From the NCBI RefSeq assembly GCF_001465795.2, contig NZ_CP013659.2:2498501-2562500 (forward strand): a stretch of DNA of 64,000 bases, written 5' to 3'. The stretch comes from Planococcus rifietoensis. Its GTDB lineage: Bacteria; Bacillota; Bacilli; Bacillales_A; Planococcaceae. Below are positions 7,552-15,725 of this stretch, in pieces. Position numbers and translations under genes: made by a program. Each line of letters opens with the position of its first letter. Positions within the stretch are counted from its first letter, which is position 1. The notes below the pieces were generated by a model. It was given only the letters and a program-made list of their open reading frames with translations, was not told where the DNA came from and did not search any database.

Positions 7552-9711
7552 TCAGTCGTTTTGCTCGAGCAGTTTCTTCAAGGCATCGGCCATTGCCGTG
7601 TTTTGAGGCGGCTCGTCCTGTTTCTTCAAATACTTATTAACATCTTTCTTGTTCGCTTTCGATTGTCCTGCTTTTTTGCGTTTTTCAAATGCTGATAATT
7701 TTTCACGGTGTCCGCATTTGCAGACAAACATTTTATTATCGCCATCGCCGACCATGTCCATGCGTTTATGGCAATTCGGGCAGCGGGCATTTGTCTGCAT
7801 CGAGACGTTTTTCTTGAATCCGCATTCGCGGTCTTGGCACACGTGCATCTTGCCGCGTTTTCCATTCACTTCAAGGAGCGGCTTGCCGCAGTCTGGGCAC
7901 ATTTTGCCGGTGATGTTATCGTGTTTGAATTTCTGGTCGCTGGACTTGATCTCAGCTACCGACTTTTTCGAAAACGCGACCATTTCTTTCATGAACTGCT
8001 CTTTCTTGAGCTGCCCTTTGGCGATTTTGGTCAATTGCGTTTCCCAATCCGCCGTCAATTTCGGTGATTTCAAATCTTCTGGCACAAGCTCCAATAGCTG
8101 GCGCCCTTTCGACGTAATCGTCAAGTCTTTGCCTTTTTTCTCAATGAGGAAGCTATTGAATAATTTGTCGATAATGTCGGCACGCGTGGCGACAGTTCCA
8201 AGGCCCCCTGTTTCGCCGAGCGTCTGGATCAGCGCTTTCGATTCTCCCGCCATGAACTGGGCCGGATTTTCCATCGCCCCAAGCAAAGTTCCTTCATTGA
8301 AAAATGCAGGCGGCTTGGTTTTGCCTTCAGTCAAGGTGATGCCTTTCAATTCCACGGCCTGTCCTTGTTCGAATGGCGGCAACGTCGACTCGCCTTCTTC
8401 GCCGGCGTCGTTATAGACACGCTTCCAGCCATCATTGCGGATCGTATTGCCCTTTGCCTGGAATGTTTCACCTAAGACATCGAGCGTAACGGTCGTCCGG
8501 TCATACTCATGCTGTGGCAGGAAGACGGCCAGGAAGCGGCGGACGATCATATCGTACAATTTGTACTCCTTGTCGCTGAGCTCATGAAGCATTGGCGTTT
8601 CTTCAGTTGGGATAATGGCATGGTGATCCGATACTTTCGCATCGTCGATGACGCCTTTTTGCGGAACTCCTGCACTTTTCAATGCCGCGTTTGCCAGCGA
8701 ACGGTATTCCCCGACCTGCACAGCCTTGATATGTTCTTTTAAGGTTCCTTTCATATCGCTCGTCAAATGCTTCGAGTCCGTACGCGGATAAGTGACGATT
8801 TTATAGCGTTCATAAAGGTTCTGCAAGGTATTGAGCGTTTCTTTGGCGGACCAGCTATAGCGTTTGTACGCTTCTTTTTGCAATTCGGTCAAATCAAACA
8901 ATGGCGGCGCCGGCTGTTTTTTCGGCGTAACTTTGACATCTGTCACCTTGCCTTTATTCGCCGTATCGAGTTTGGCGAATAAACGGTCGATCCGCTCTTT
9001 ATCGAAACTCTGCGGCGATTTCCCGTCCGTCCAGGTGAATGAGGCATTGTCGCTGATTGCCTGAAGGCCGTAATAAGGTTTCGGCTGGAAGTTGCGGATA
9101 TCCTGTTCGCGTTGTGCAATCATCGCAAGCGTCGGCGTCTGTACGCGTCCTGTCGATAATTGCGCGTTATGCTTCACTGTCAATGCGCGCGTCGCGTTGA
9201 TTCCGACGACCCAGTCGGCTTCGGCGCGGGCGACCGCTGCCTGGAACAAGTTTTCATACGCTTTGCCATCTTTCAAGTTTTGGAAACCATCTTTGATCGC
9301 TTTATCGGTGACAGAGGAAATCCATAGCCGCTTCACCGGCTTATTGACTTTCGCTTGCTCTAAAATCCAGCGGGCAACGAGTTCCCCTTCACGCCCTGCA
9401 TCGGTCGCGATGATGACTTCCTTTACATCGCTGCGATTGAGCTGCGCTTTCACTGCATTGTACTGCTTCATGGTCTGTTTGATCGGCACCAATTTGAACG
9501 GCTCCGGAAGAATCGGCAGGCTTTCCATCTTCCATTCTTTCAAGTCGTTATTGTATTGTTCCGGCTGTGCATGCGTCACCAAATGGCCGAGTGCCCACGT
9601 GACGATATATTGTTTGCCTTCTAGAAAGCCGTTTCCCTTTTGGGAGCATCCGAGCACTCGCGCAATATCGCGCGCAACGGATGGCTTTTCTGCAAGAACT
9701 ACTGATTTCAT
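7552..9711 (-). CDS. topB: DNA topoisomerase III
   Basis: This 719-residue type IA topoisomerase has an N-terminal Toprim domain (VLAEKPSVARDIARVLG; ATDAGREGELVARWIL), the catalytic tyrosine Tyr308 in TYPRTDSKHLT, and a C-terminal tail with two cysteine pairs per zinc-ribbon-like repeat (MCPDCGKP, CQDRECGF, CPNCHKRM, CKCGHRE). It passes single strands to relax negative supercoils and decatenate replication intermediates in the cytoplasm. Length fits Bacillus TopB (about 727). AAGGGG precedes the ATG. The very charged C-terminus after the ribbons is usual for the group. Confidence 0.96.
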   Translation of the reverse strand: MKSVVLAEKPSVARDIARVLGCSQKGNGFLEGKQYIVTWALGHLVTHAQPEQYNNDLKEWKMESLPILPEPFKLVPIKQTMKQYNAVKAQLNRSDVKEVIIATDAGREGELVARWILEQAKVNKPVKRLWISSVTDKAIKDGFQNLKDGKAYENLFQAAVARAEADWVVGINATRALTVKHNAQLSTGRVQTPTLAMIAQREQDIRNFQPKPYYGLQAISDNASFTWTDGKSPQSFDKERIDRLFAKLDTANKGKVTDVKVTPKKQPAPPLFDLTELQKEAYKRYSWSAKETLNTLQNLYERYKIVTYPRTDSKHLTSDMKGTLKEHIKAVQVGEYRSLANAALKSAGVPQKGVIDDAKVSDHHAIIPTEETPMLHELSDKEYKLYDMIVRRFLAVFLPQHEYDRTTVTLDVLGETFQAKGNTIRNDGWKRVYNDAGEEGESTLPPFEQGQAVELKGITLTEGKTKPPAFFNEGTLLGAMENPAQFMAGESKALIQTLGETGGLGTVATRADIIDKLFNSFLIEKKGKDLTITSKGRQLLELVPEDLKSPKLTADWETQLTKIAKGQLKKEQFMKEMVAFSKKSVAEIKSSDQKFKHDNITGKMCPDCGKPLLEVNGKRGKMHVCQDRECGFKKNVSMQTNARCPNCHKRMDMVGDGDNKMFVCKCGHREKLSAFEKRKKAGQSKANKKDVNKYLKKQDEPPQNTAMADALKKLLEQND

Positions 9712-9827
9712 AAGCTAAAACCCCTTTTCTACAGCGTCTAGTATAGCATCTTCTCCCCGTCCTTGTGGAGGAAGCGCATTCGATCGGCCTTATGTCTTTT
9801 TCAATTAACTCCAGTATTTCGGCCGTG

Positions 9828-9855
9828 AAAAAACCTCCCGAGGGAGGTTTTTTCT
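9828..9855. terminator. Left terminator copy flanking element A1
   Basis: A perfect stem CCTCCCGAGGGAGG between A6 and T6 works in either direction. It is identical over 28 bp to the copy at 10197-10224 and has no adjacent stop codon of its own in the leftward direction, fitting a duplicate left by insertion. Confidence 0.85.
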
Positions 9856-10196
9856 CAGCTTGTCGAGAAACCTTAGCAGCTTTTTTGCGTTTCGCTCCAG
9901 CCGGACGCTTTCCGCGGGCACGGCCTCAGCCGCTTCGTCGCTGGCGCTCCTGCAGGGTCTTCGGCTCGCGTCGCTCCGTCGCAAAGCTCCGTCACTGCTC
10001 CCGCAGGAGTCGCCGCCTTCCGCTTCACTGTCGTTTTTTTGACTACTCAATCCTAGCGAACCGGTGTATGCTGACAAAAAAAGAAGTGAGCGAACGCTTC
10101 TCCAAATACTTAGATAGGTCATTGATTTTTAAATATCGAAAAGGTTATCCTCTTTTAATTCATAACTGACTTAATAGACTCCTTTAACACTCCATA

Positions 10197-10224
10197 AAAA
10201 AACCTCCCGAGGGAGGTTTTTTCT
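10197..10224 (-). terminator. Terminator of the FMN reductase gene (right copy flanking A1)
   Basis: It follows the FMN reductase stop codon immediately; stem CCTCCCGAGGGAGG with T6. Identical to 9828-9855. Confidence 0.88.
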
Positions 10225-10793
10225 TAATGGTCATCGATATCGAGTGTATCTTTTGAAAGGTGGGTGCTCATTTCTGCATATTGCACAAATACGCGAGCTA
10301 GTTCGCGCAGGCGGTCATGGACATCGTCATTGATGATGGCGTTCGTGTCATCGAAATGGCTCGTATGCGTGTAGACGTAGTTCGGCGTCACGAGGCAACG
10401 GAAATAATCAAGAATCGGTTTCAGCTGATTCTCGATGACCAAATGATGCTGATACGTGCCGCCATTCGCGACGATAGACACCGGTTTGTAGCGCATTGTC
10501 CGCGGATGCAGCATATCGAATGCATTTTTCAAGACACCTGGAATCGACCCTTGGAAAATGGGCGACGCGATGATATAGCCATCCGCTTCTTCAAAACGCT
10601 GTACCATTTCACGCATGCTGTCGTTGTATTCTGCGTTCGGACGGCCATCCACGAATTGATGTTCATATTCGCTCATGCTCAAAATACTCAATTCCATCTC
10701 CGGATTCTCTCGCTCGAGATAGACTTTGATCTGTTCCAATACGGCGCCGGTCTTGCGCCCCAGTATTGTTCCATCCACTAATAAAATCTTCAT
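10224..10793 (-). CDS. NADPH-dependent FMN reductase (flavodoxin-like)
   Basis: The start at 10793 follows AAGGAGG; a longer frame adds 16 unlikely residues. The protein of about 189 residues has the flavodoxin-like fold: first strand MKILLVDGTILGRKTGAVLEQI with the phosphate loop, the flavin loop IIASPIFQGSIPGVLKNAFD and a third loop VANGGTYQHHLV. This matches the NADPH-dependent FMN reductase / azoreductase-like family, which reduces free FMN or quinones in the cytoplasm. It is monocistronic with its own terminator; the substrate is not known. Confidence 0.85.
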   Translation of the reverse strand: MKILLVDGTILGRKTGAVLEQIKVYLERENPEMELSILSMSEYEHQFVDGRPNAEYNDSMREMVQRFEEADGYIIASPIFQGSIPGVLKNAFDMLHPRTMRYKPVSIVANGGTYQHHLVIENQLKPILDYFRCLVTPNYVYTHTSHFDDTNAIINDDVHDRLRELARVFVQYAEMSTHLSKDTLDIDDH

Positions 10794-10947
10794 GATCCTG
10801 AATCCTCCTTGACTACGTATAAGCGGGCAGCGGATTTCCACTGCCTTTTCCTATTGATTGATCTGGTGCAGTGCATGCTGCAGCTATTGTTTATCATAGC
10901 AAAGACACATTCCTCGTGCGTATCGATAGGACTTATAATGGAAGATT

Positions 10948-12783
10948 TCATTCTTTAGTCTGAGAATCCTTTTTGATGCGTTTTGTTTCCAGGCGCTCCT
11001 GGATGCGGTCGGAATCACGCTCCGGCCCCGTGAAGCTAATGATGGTATCGCCTTGCTTCGGCTCCAGTACTTTGTCGGATGTGAAGAACTCAATATTGCC
11101 CTGTGCCGTTTCAATGAATAATGGAATCGTATTGGCGGACCATCTCTGATTGAATTCTTCATATGTGAAACGCTCGGTCAATTTCGTCGAACGGATAGCG
11201 TAGCCTTGTTCTTCTTTTTCATCAAGCACGTGGATGTTCCAATCTTCGGTGAAAAGAATACGCCCGCTCAATGAGGAGTGGAAATCAGCAGGATCTCCTT
11301 GGTGAAGTGCCGTCTGGAACAAATTGATGCGCCCCATTTCCGGGACGAAGTTATTGACGACAAGCGCATTGAATGAATCCGTTTCTGAAGCGACAATCAT
11401 TTTCTCGTAAGGCGTTAAATCCACTTCATATTCCGTATGCTCGGAAAGGATATTCCCGACATAAGTCTTAATACCGATTTGGCGCGCTTTTTGCAGGCGG
11501 CCCCAGGAATCATCGACGAGCAACACGTTTTTATCCATATCGTAAAGGGCTTTCGCCATCGCAGTCGTGAATCGGCTGGCCCCGATAATGATGATTCCCG
11601 GATCTTCCGCTGAAGCGAGACCCAATTTGCGGCCGACCCATGTAATGGAAAATCCATGCGCAACAACTGTAGAAAACACGAGCGCAAAGGTCAACGCGGT
11701 CAATAGTTCCGCATCTTCAAAGCCGGCATCCAATAAGACGCTGGCGAAATAACCCGATACAGTCAGTGCAACAATGCCTCGTGGGGCGATCCATCCGACC
11801 AAGGCTTTTTCCTGCCAGCTCAAGTCGGTGCCGATGGTCGACACCCAAATGGACAACGGACGGACAATAAACAGCATGACCAGTACAAACGAAATAATAG
11901 ACCAATTGAAAATTTCAAACAGCACCTCCATGCTGAGTGAAGCCGTCAGCATCATGAAGACACTGGAAATCAACAGAATGGACATCGTCTCTTTAAAATG
12001 CCGCATATCGTTGATGGAGGTAATGTTCATATTGGCCATGACCATCCCCATTGCTGTTACCGCAAGTAAACCGGTCTCATGCATTACAATGTCCGAGATC
12101 ACAAACGTCAATAACACCACGCCGAACACCATCGGCGATTTTAAAAATTCCGGAATTTGGCCGCGCTCGAACATCCAGCCCATCCCGAGCCCTGCTGCTG
12201 CACCGAGTACGGTCGCGAAAAGCGCCGCGAGGAAGAACAGCCCGAATGCAGCAGCGGTGACATCCCCTTCTGCAAATAATACGAATTGGAATGCAAACAA
12301 AGCCAATAATGCACCAAACGGGTCGACGATGATGCCTTCCCATTTCAATAAGGCGGCAGGCCGGGCTTTTAGCTTAGCTTGTCGAAGCAAAGGCATGATG
12401 ACGGTCGGCCCTGTCACGATGAATAAGCCTCCGATGACAAATGACACCGCCCATGAAAGGCCAGCGACATAATGGGAAGCTAAAGTCCCTCCTGCCCAGG
12501 CAAGCAAAGCACCGAATGTAACAATCCGCCATACCGGCTTACTGAATCCGCGGATCTCCTTGAAATTCAAGTTCAAGCTGCCTTCAAACAAGATGATGGC
12601 AACCGCAAGCGACACGAGCGGCCGGAATAAATCCCCAAAACTCTCTTCCGGGGAAATCACGCCAAATATTGGGCCAATCAACAACCCGGCAATCGACATC
12701 AACACAATCGCTGGAAGGCGGAGACGCCAGGCGATCCATTGTGACAGAACGCCGAGGAAAATAATTAACATGATATCGAACAA
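10948..12783 (-). CDS. CPA-type Na+/H+ antiporter with cytosolic TrkA-N-like domain
   Basis: About 12 membrane segments fill residues 1-390 (for example GPTVIMPLLRQA and a core KWEGIIVDPFGALLALF with the acidic Asp expected of cation/proton antiporters; WIAPRGIVALTVSGYFA is also typical). Residues 400-500 form a Rossmann-like TrkA-N domain (IIIIGASRFTTAMAKALYDMDKNVLLVDD) and the C-terminus resembles a TrkA-C part. The family exports Na+ or K+ in exchange for protons and helps pH and salt tolerance. The likely start is TTG at 12783, as an in-frame stop lies close upstream; the ribosome binding site is not ideal. Ion specificity is unknown. Confidence 0.87.
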   Translation of the reverse strand: MFDIMLIIFLGVLSQWIAWRLRLPAIVLMSIAGLLIGPIFGVISPEESFGDLFRPLVSLAVAIILFEGSLNLNFKEIRGFSKPVWRIVTFGALLAWAGGTLASHYVAGLSWAVSFVIGGLFIVTGPTVIMPLLRQAKLKARPAALLKWEGIIVDPFGALLALFAFQFVLFAEGDVTAAAFGLFFLAALFATVLGAAAGLGMGWMFERGQIPEFLKSPMVFGVVLLTFVISDIVMHETGLLAVTAMGMVMANMNITSINDMRHFKETMSILLISSVFMMLTASLSMEVLFEIFNWSIISFVLVMLFIVRPLSIWVSTIGTDLSWQEKALVGWIAPRGIVALTVSGYFASVLLDAGFEDAELLTALTFALVFSTVVAHGFSITWVGRKLGLASAEDPGIIIIGASRFTTAMAKALYDMDKNVLLVDDSWGRLQKARQIGIKTYVGNILSEHTEYEVDLTPYEKMIVASETDSFNALVVNNFVPEMGRINLFQTALHQGDPADFHSSLSGRILFTEDWNIHVLDEKEEQGYAIRSTKLTERFTYEEFNQRWSANTIPLFIETAQGNIEFFTSDKVLEPKQGDTIISFTGPERDSDRIQERLETKRIKKDSQTKE

Positions 12784-12930
12784 TAAACTGTCGATGGCAT
12801 CTCACTTCCTTTTTTCATTTTTTGTTATTATATCGGAGTAGTAGTGCGCAATGAAAGCGAGAAGCCAAGCGTATCCATTTAAATTTTCTCTAGTTGTGGT
12901 ACAATACAGAGAAAAACTAGGGTGATTTTG

Positions 12931-13113
12931 TTGAACAAGCAGGAAATCGAATACGCCATCGCCGAACTGAAGAGCGATTACGTACGCCAACAGGGTGATA
13001 TTGAAAAATTGGAAACGACCGGCCACACGAAAATGGTCGACAAAGCCGAAGAACGGCTTGAACAAATGGAACAGCGTCTTGCGGAATTAAACAAAAAACT
13101 CGCGGAACTTTAA
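12931..13113 (+). CDS. SE1832-family small cytoplasmic protein
   Basis: About 60 residues beginning NKQEIEYAIAELKSDYVRQQ form a mostly helical, charged, coiled-coil-like protein with QMEQRLAELNKKLAEL at the end. It resembles the short SE1832 family of Bacillales, whose function is unknown. The TTG at 12931 is favoured because AGGGTGA lies 5-6 bp upstream; GTG 12922 and TTG 12928 are alternatives. A terminator overlaps its stop codon, so it is probably a separate unit from the ABC-F gene. Confidence 0.75.
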   Translation: MNKQEIEYAIAELKSDYVRQQGDIEKLETTGHTKMVDKAEERLEQMEQRLAELNKKLAEL

Positions 13114-13127
13114 CCGCGGTTTTTTTT
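13098..13127 (+). terminator. Terminator overlapping the SE1832-like stop
   Basis: CGCGG in the last codons pairs with CCGCG after the TAA, followed by eight T residues. The stem starts inside the coding sequence. Confidence 0.7.
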
Positions 13128-13150
13128 ATGGAAAGTGGAGGAACATATAC

Positions 13151-14716
13151 ATGAGTTTATTAACAGTAGAAAGCTTGAGCCACACATTCGGTGACCGTAC
13201 CCTATTCAATGATATTTCTTTTCGTTTAGTCGAAGGGGAACACGTTGGGCTCGTTGGGGCAAACGGCGTCGGAAAATCGACACTGATGAATATTTTGACA
13301 GGCAAGCAAATCCATGACGAAGGAAAAGTCGAATGGCAGCCAAAGACCCATTACGGCTATTTGGACCAGCACACACAGCTGGCACCAGGCCGCACCATCC
13401 GCCAAACTTTGCAGGATGCTTTCTTGCCGCTTTATGAAAAAGAAAAAGAATTGAACGATATCGCCATGCAAATGGGCGAAGCCGATCCGGAACAGCTCGA
13501 AACTTTGCTCGAACAGATGGCCGAAGTGCAGGATGCACTGGATGCCGGTGATTTCTATACTTTGGATGTCAAAGTGGAAGAAATCGCACGCGGGCTCGGG
13601 CTCGATGCTATCGGGCTTGAGCGCAGCGTCGAATCGCTTTCAGGCGGGCAGCGGACAAAGCTTTTATTAGCAAAGCTATTGCTGGAAAAACCGAAAGTGT
13701 TATTGCTAGATGAGCCGACCAACTATCTGGATGAAGAACATATCCAGTGGCTCGTCAATTACTTGAAAAACTATCCGCATGCTTTCCTGCTCATTTCGCA
13801 TGATACGGAATTCATGAGTTCAGTGACTGGGGTTATTTTCCACTTGGAATTCTCCCGTTTAAACCGCTACACTGCCTCTTACGAAAAGTTCATTGAGCTT
13901 GCGGAATTGGCAAAAAAGCAACATCTCGAAGCTTACGAAAAACAAGAAGACATGATCAAGAAAACCGAAACCTTTATCGCGAAGAACAAAGCGCGCGCTT
14001 CGACTACTGGACGCGCAAAATCCCGCCAGAAGCAATTGGACCGCATGGACCGCATCGAAAAGCCGGAAATGGCGGCCAAACCGCAATTCGCCTTTAAAGA
14101 AACACGCAGCCCAAGCCGCTATGTTGTCGAAGCGGAAGCGTTGCGCATCGGCTACGACAAGCCTTTATTGCCGCCTTTATCGTTCATGATCGAACGCGGC
14201 GAAAAAATCGCGCTCGTCGGCATGAACGGTGTCGGGAAATCGACTTTGCTCAAGACGATGCTCGGCAAGATCAAGCCGCTCGACGGAGACGTCATCCGCG
14301 GTGAATATTTGACGCCTAGCTATTTCGAACAGGAAGTCAAAGCCCCGACGCATCGCCCGATCGATGAAATCTGGGATGCCTATCCTTCGATGGACCAGGG
14401 TCAAGTGCGCGGCGCCCTTGCCCGCACCGGCTTAAAGAGCGAACACATCGGCCGCCCGATGAACCAATTGAGCGGTGGCGAGCAAGCAAAAGTGCGCTTG
14501 TGCAAATTGATGCTCGAAGAAAGCAATTGGCTGATCTTTGATGAACCGACGAATCACTTGGACATCGATGCGAAAGCTGAACTCAAGCGTGCGATGCAAG
14601 CTTATAAAGGCACAATCGTTCTCGTCAGCCACGAACCGGATTTCTACGACGGCCTAGCCACAAAAGTATGGAACGTGGAAGACTGGATCGAAGCCGGTAA
14701 GCAAACTCAAGAGTAA
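13151..14716 (+). CDS. ABC-F family ATPase (ribosome-associated type)
   Basis: This 521-residue protein has two ABC ATPase domains and no membrane segment. Walker A motifs are GANGVGKST and GMNGVGKST, signatures LSGGQRTKLLLAKLL and LSGGEQAKVRLCKLM, and Walker B LLLDEPTNYLD and LIFDEPTNHLD. The linker between them (about residues 240-310) is long, charged and helical (KKTETFIAKNKARAS), as in ABC-F proteins that enter the ribosomal E site to regulate translation or protect it from antibiotics. It cannot be told whether this is a housekeeping or a resistance member. GGAGG lies 9 bp before the ATG. Confidence 0.9.
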   Translation: MSLLTVESLSHTFGDRTLFNDISFRLVEGEHVGLVGANGVGKSTLMNILTGKQIHDEGKVEWQPKTHYGYLDQHTQLAPGRTIRQTLQDAFLPLYEKEKELNDIAMQMGEADPEQLETLLEQMAEVQDALDAGDFYTLDVKVEEIARGLGLDAIGLERSVESLSGGQRTKLLLAKLLLEKPKVLLLDEPTNYLDEEHIQWLVNYLKNYPHAFLLISHDTEFMSSVTGVIFHLEFSRLNRYTASYEKFIELAELAKKQHLEAYEKQEDMIKKTETFIAKNKARASTTGRAKSRQKQLDRMDRIEKPEMAAKPQFAFKETRSPSRYVVEAEALRIGYDKPLLPPLSFMIERGEKIALVGMNGVGKSTLLKTMLGKIKPLDGDVIRGEYLTPSYFEQEVKAPTHRPIDEIWDAYPSMDQGQVRGALARTGLKSEHIGRPMNQLSGGEQAKVRLCKLMLEESNWLIFDEPTNHLDIDAKAELKRAMQAYKGTIVLVSHEPDFYDGLATKVWNVEDWIEAGKQTQE

Positions 14717-14725
14717 ACCAAACCA

Positions 14726-14769
14726 AAAACCCGCTGCACACATGAAATTTTGTGTGCAACGGGTTTTTT
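14726..14769 (+). terminator. Terminator of the ABC-F gene
   Basis: AAACCCG and TGCACACA pair with TGTGTGCA and CGGGTTT around an AT loop, followed by T6. It lies 10 bp past the stop. Confidence 0.88.
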
Positions 14770-14837
14770 AGTTGGATATAAAGGGTTTATAAGAAAGCTC
14801 TGCGCGAATGAATAATAGAAAAAGAGAGCGAGAGTTT

Positions 14838-15066
14838 GATTGTGGAATCGTTCCGATGTTCGATTGGCGTTTCTTGCTAGTATTCGCCGCCATGCTTTGG
14901 GTTGGCCTCTTGCCATAAGCCAAGAAGAACACTTGTCTTACGGCATCGGCTCACCCCTTTACGCTGGTCGGCTTGAAGATTTCATTGATTCAGGTGCATT
15001 TAAATAGATCTGCTTCTTTAGGTAGTTGCCGGCTAGCGGGGAAATCGCTTCCCTGGTCTAGTTTCT
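14838..15066. repeat. Intergenic repeat family B, copy B1
   Basis: It begins GATTGTGGAATCGTTCC and contains CTTTGGGTTGGCCTCTTG, ACGGCATCGGCTCACCCC, ACGCTGGTCGGCTTGAAG and TTGCCGGCTAGCGGGG in the same order as B2, 247 bp downstream. The last part can fold as GGGGAAatcgcTTCCC. Confidence 0.75.
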
Positions 15067-15084
15067 ATTAAGCTATTGGAATAT

Positions 15085-15312
15085 GATTGTGGAATCGTTC
15101 CTGCATTCTATTCTTACATCAGCTCATTAATCGCCGCCATGCTTTGGGTTGGCCTCTTGCCGCAAGCCAGGAAGAACGCCTGTCTTACGGCATCGGCTCA
15201 CCCCTTTACGCTGGTCGGCTTGAAGATCTCATTGATTTGGGTGCGTTTAATCAGATCTGCTTCTGTACGAGTTGCCGGCTAGTGGGGGAATCGCTTCCCA
15301 GGATGCAGCGTC
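15085..15312. repeat. Intergenic repeat family B, copy B2
   Basis: A tandem copy of B1, over 80 percent identical by eye in its right two thirds, less so in positions 15102-15128. The terminal hairpin is GGGGGAAtcgcTTCCC. A third, more distant copy lies at 34010-34275. Confidence 0.75.
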
Positions 15313-15424
15313 TGGTACGTCGGTGCTTCAGCCAAAAATTTTGTTGCTGGATCGGAACTAACTAGCCTCTCCAGACTATAGATAACTTGAGCTACAAAAC
15401 ATGAAGCATTTCCTCATTTTCTAT

Positions 15425-15640
15425 CGAATGGACAGAAGAAGTTTTCTTCCCCTCTAAAACTAGAGACGAAGTGGAAGGGGGCTGACGCCTGTGGGACCGC
15501 GCGGGCTGGCGAGACAATCGTGTCGCGTCCTTTGCGGCACGTTGGCTCAACACCCGCCCCACGGCAAGCAGCCCCCTGCAACGTAGTCGAAAAGCGGAAG
15601 CTTTTCCACTCACTTATTTTTATTTCTCTAGTATCCTGCT
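15425..15640. repeat. Degenerate copy (A3) of the structured core of elements A1/A2
   Basis: The segment CCTGTGGGACCGCGCGGG at about 15489 and CACCCGCCCCACGG at about 15551 match, in order, the reverse complement of the core of element A2 (CTGTGGGACTAGCGGG ... TCCCGCCCCACGG). No flanking duplicated terminator was found, and the conserved A1/A2 ends are not recognisable. Confidence 0.5.
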
Positions 15641-15725
15641 GGCCCCAAGCAGCCATTGAAGCACAGTCGAATAGCACAAGCTATTTATACTTACTATGTT
15701 TCTCATATCTTTTACTTACTTCCCT

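Larger units (their letters stand above)
9828..10224. mobile_element. Terminator-flanked MITE-like element, copy A1
   Basis: A 28-bp direct repeat that is a whole rho-independent terminator (A6, CCTCCCGAGGGAGG, T6, CT) occurs at 9828-9855 and 10197-10224. Between them lie 341 bp with no credible gene. The interior starts with CAGCTTGTCGAGAAA and ends near CTTTAACACTCC; both ends and the segment GAGCGAACGCTTCTCC through TCATTGATT at about 10088-10130 recur in copy A2. The middle (about 9900-10035) is GC-rich with matching stems (TTTCCGCGGGC, GCTCCCGCAGGAGTC). The right terminator copy abuts the stop codon of the FMN reductase. ORFs across it are artefacts of the repeat. Confidence 0.7.
14717..15725. 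other. 1-kb gene-free region made of repeats
   Basis: Apart from the terminator at 14726-14769 no supported gene lies here. It contains a tandem pair of one repeat family (B1, B2) and a degenerate member of the GC-rich family found in elements A1 and A2. A short motif GTCGAAAAGC..AAGCTTTT at about 15587 recurs as GTCGAATAGC..AAGCTATT at about 15667. Confidence 0.7.

Noticed and set aside
7649..8416. 255-residue plus-strand ORF opposite topB
   Set aside because: It is antisense to well-conserved topoisomerase domains and shows no family features.
9805..10122. ORFs of 105 (minus) and 134 (plus) residues across element A1
   Set aside because: They run through the terminator copy and the GC-rich structured core, have Arg/Ser-rich low-complexity translations on both strands, and copy A2 does not keep either frame.
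9828..10224. Element A1 as a group IIC intron or CRISPR-like array
   Set aside because: No reverse transcriptase, domain V motif or regularly spaced repeats; only a single pair of flanking repeats.
12802..13065. 87-residue minus-strand ORF between antiporter and ABC-F genes
   Set aside because: It lies opposite the SE1832-like gene, which has a better start, composition and terminator.
15076..15613. Several ORFs of 68-92 residues in the repeat-rich gap
   Set aside because: They cover repeats B1, B2 and A3, lack ribosome binding sites, and the frames are not kept between B1 and B2.
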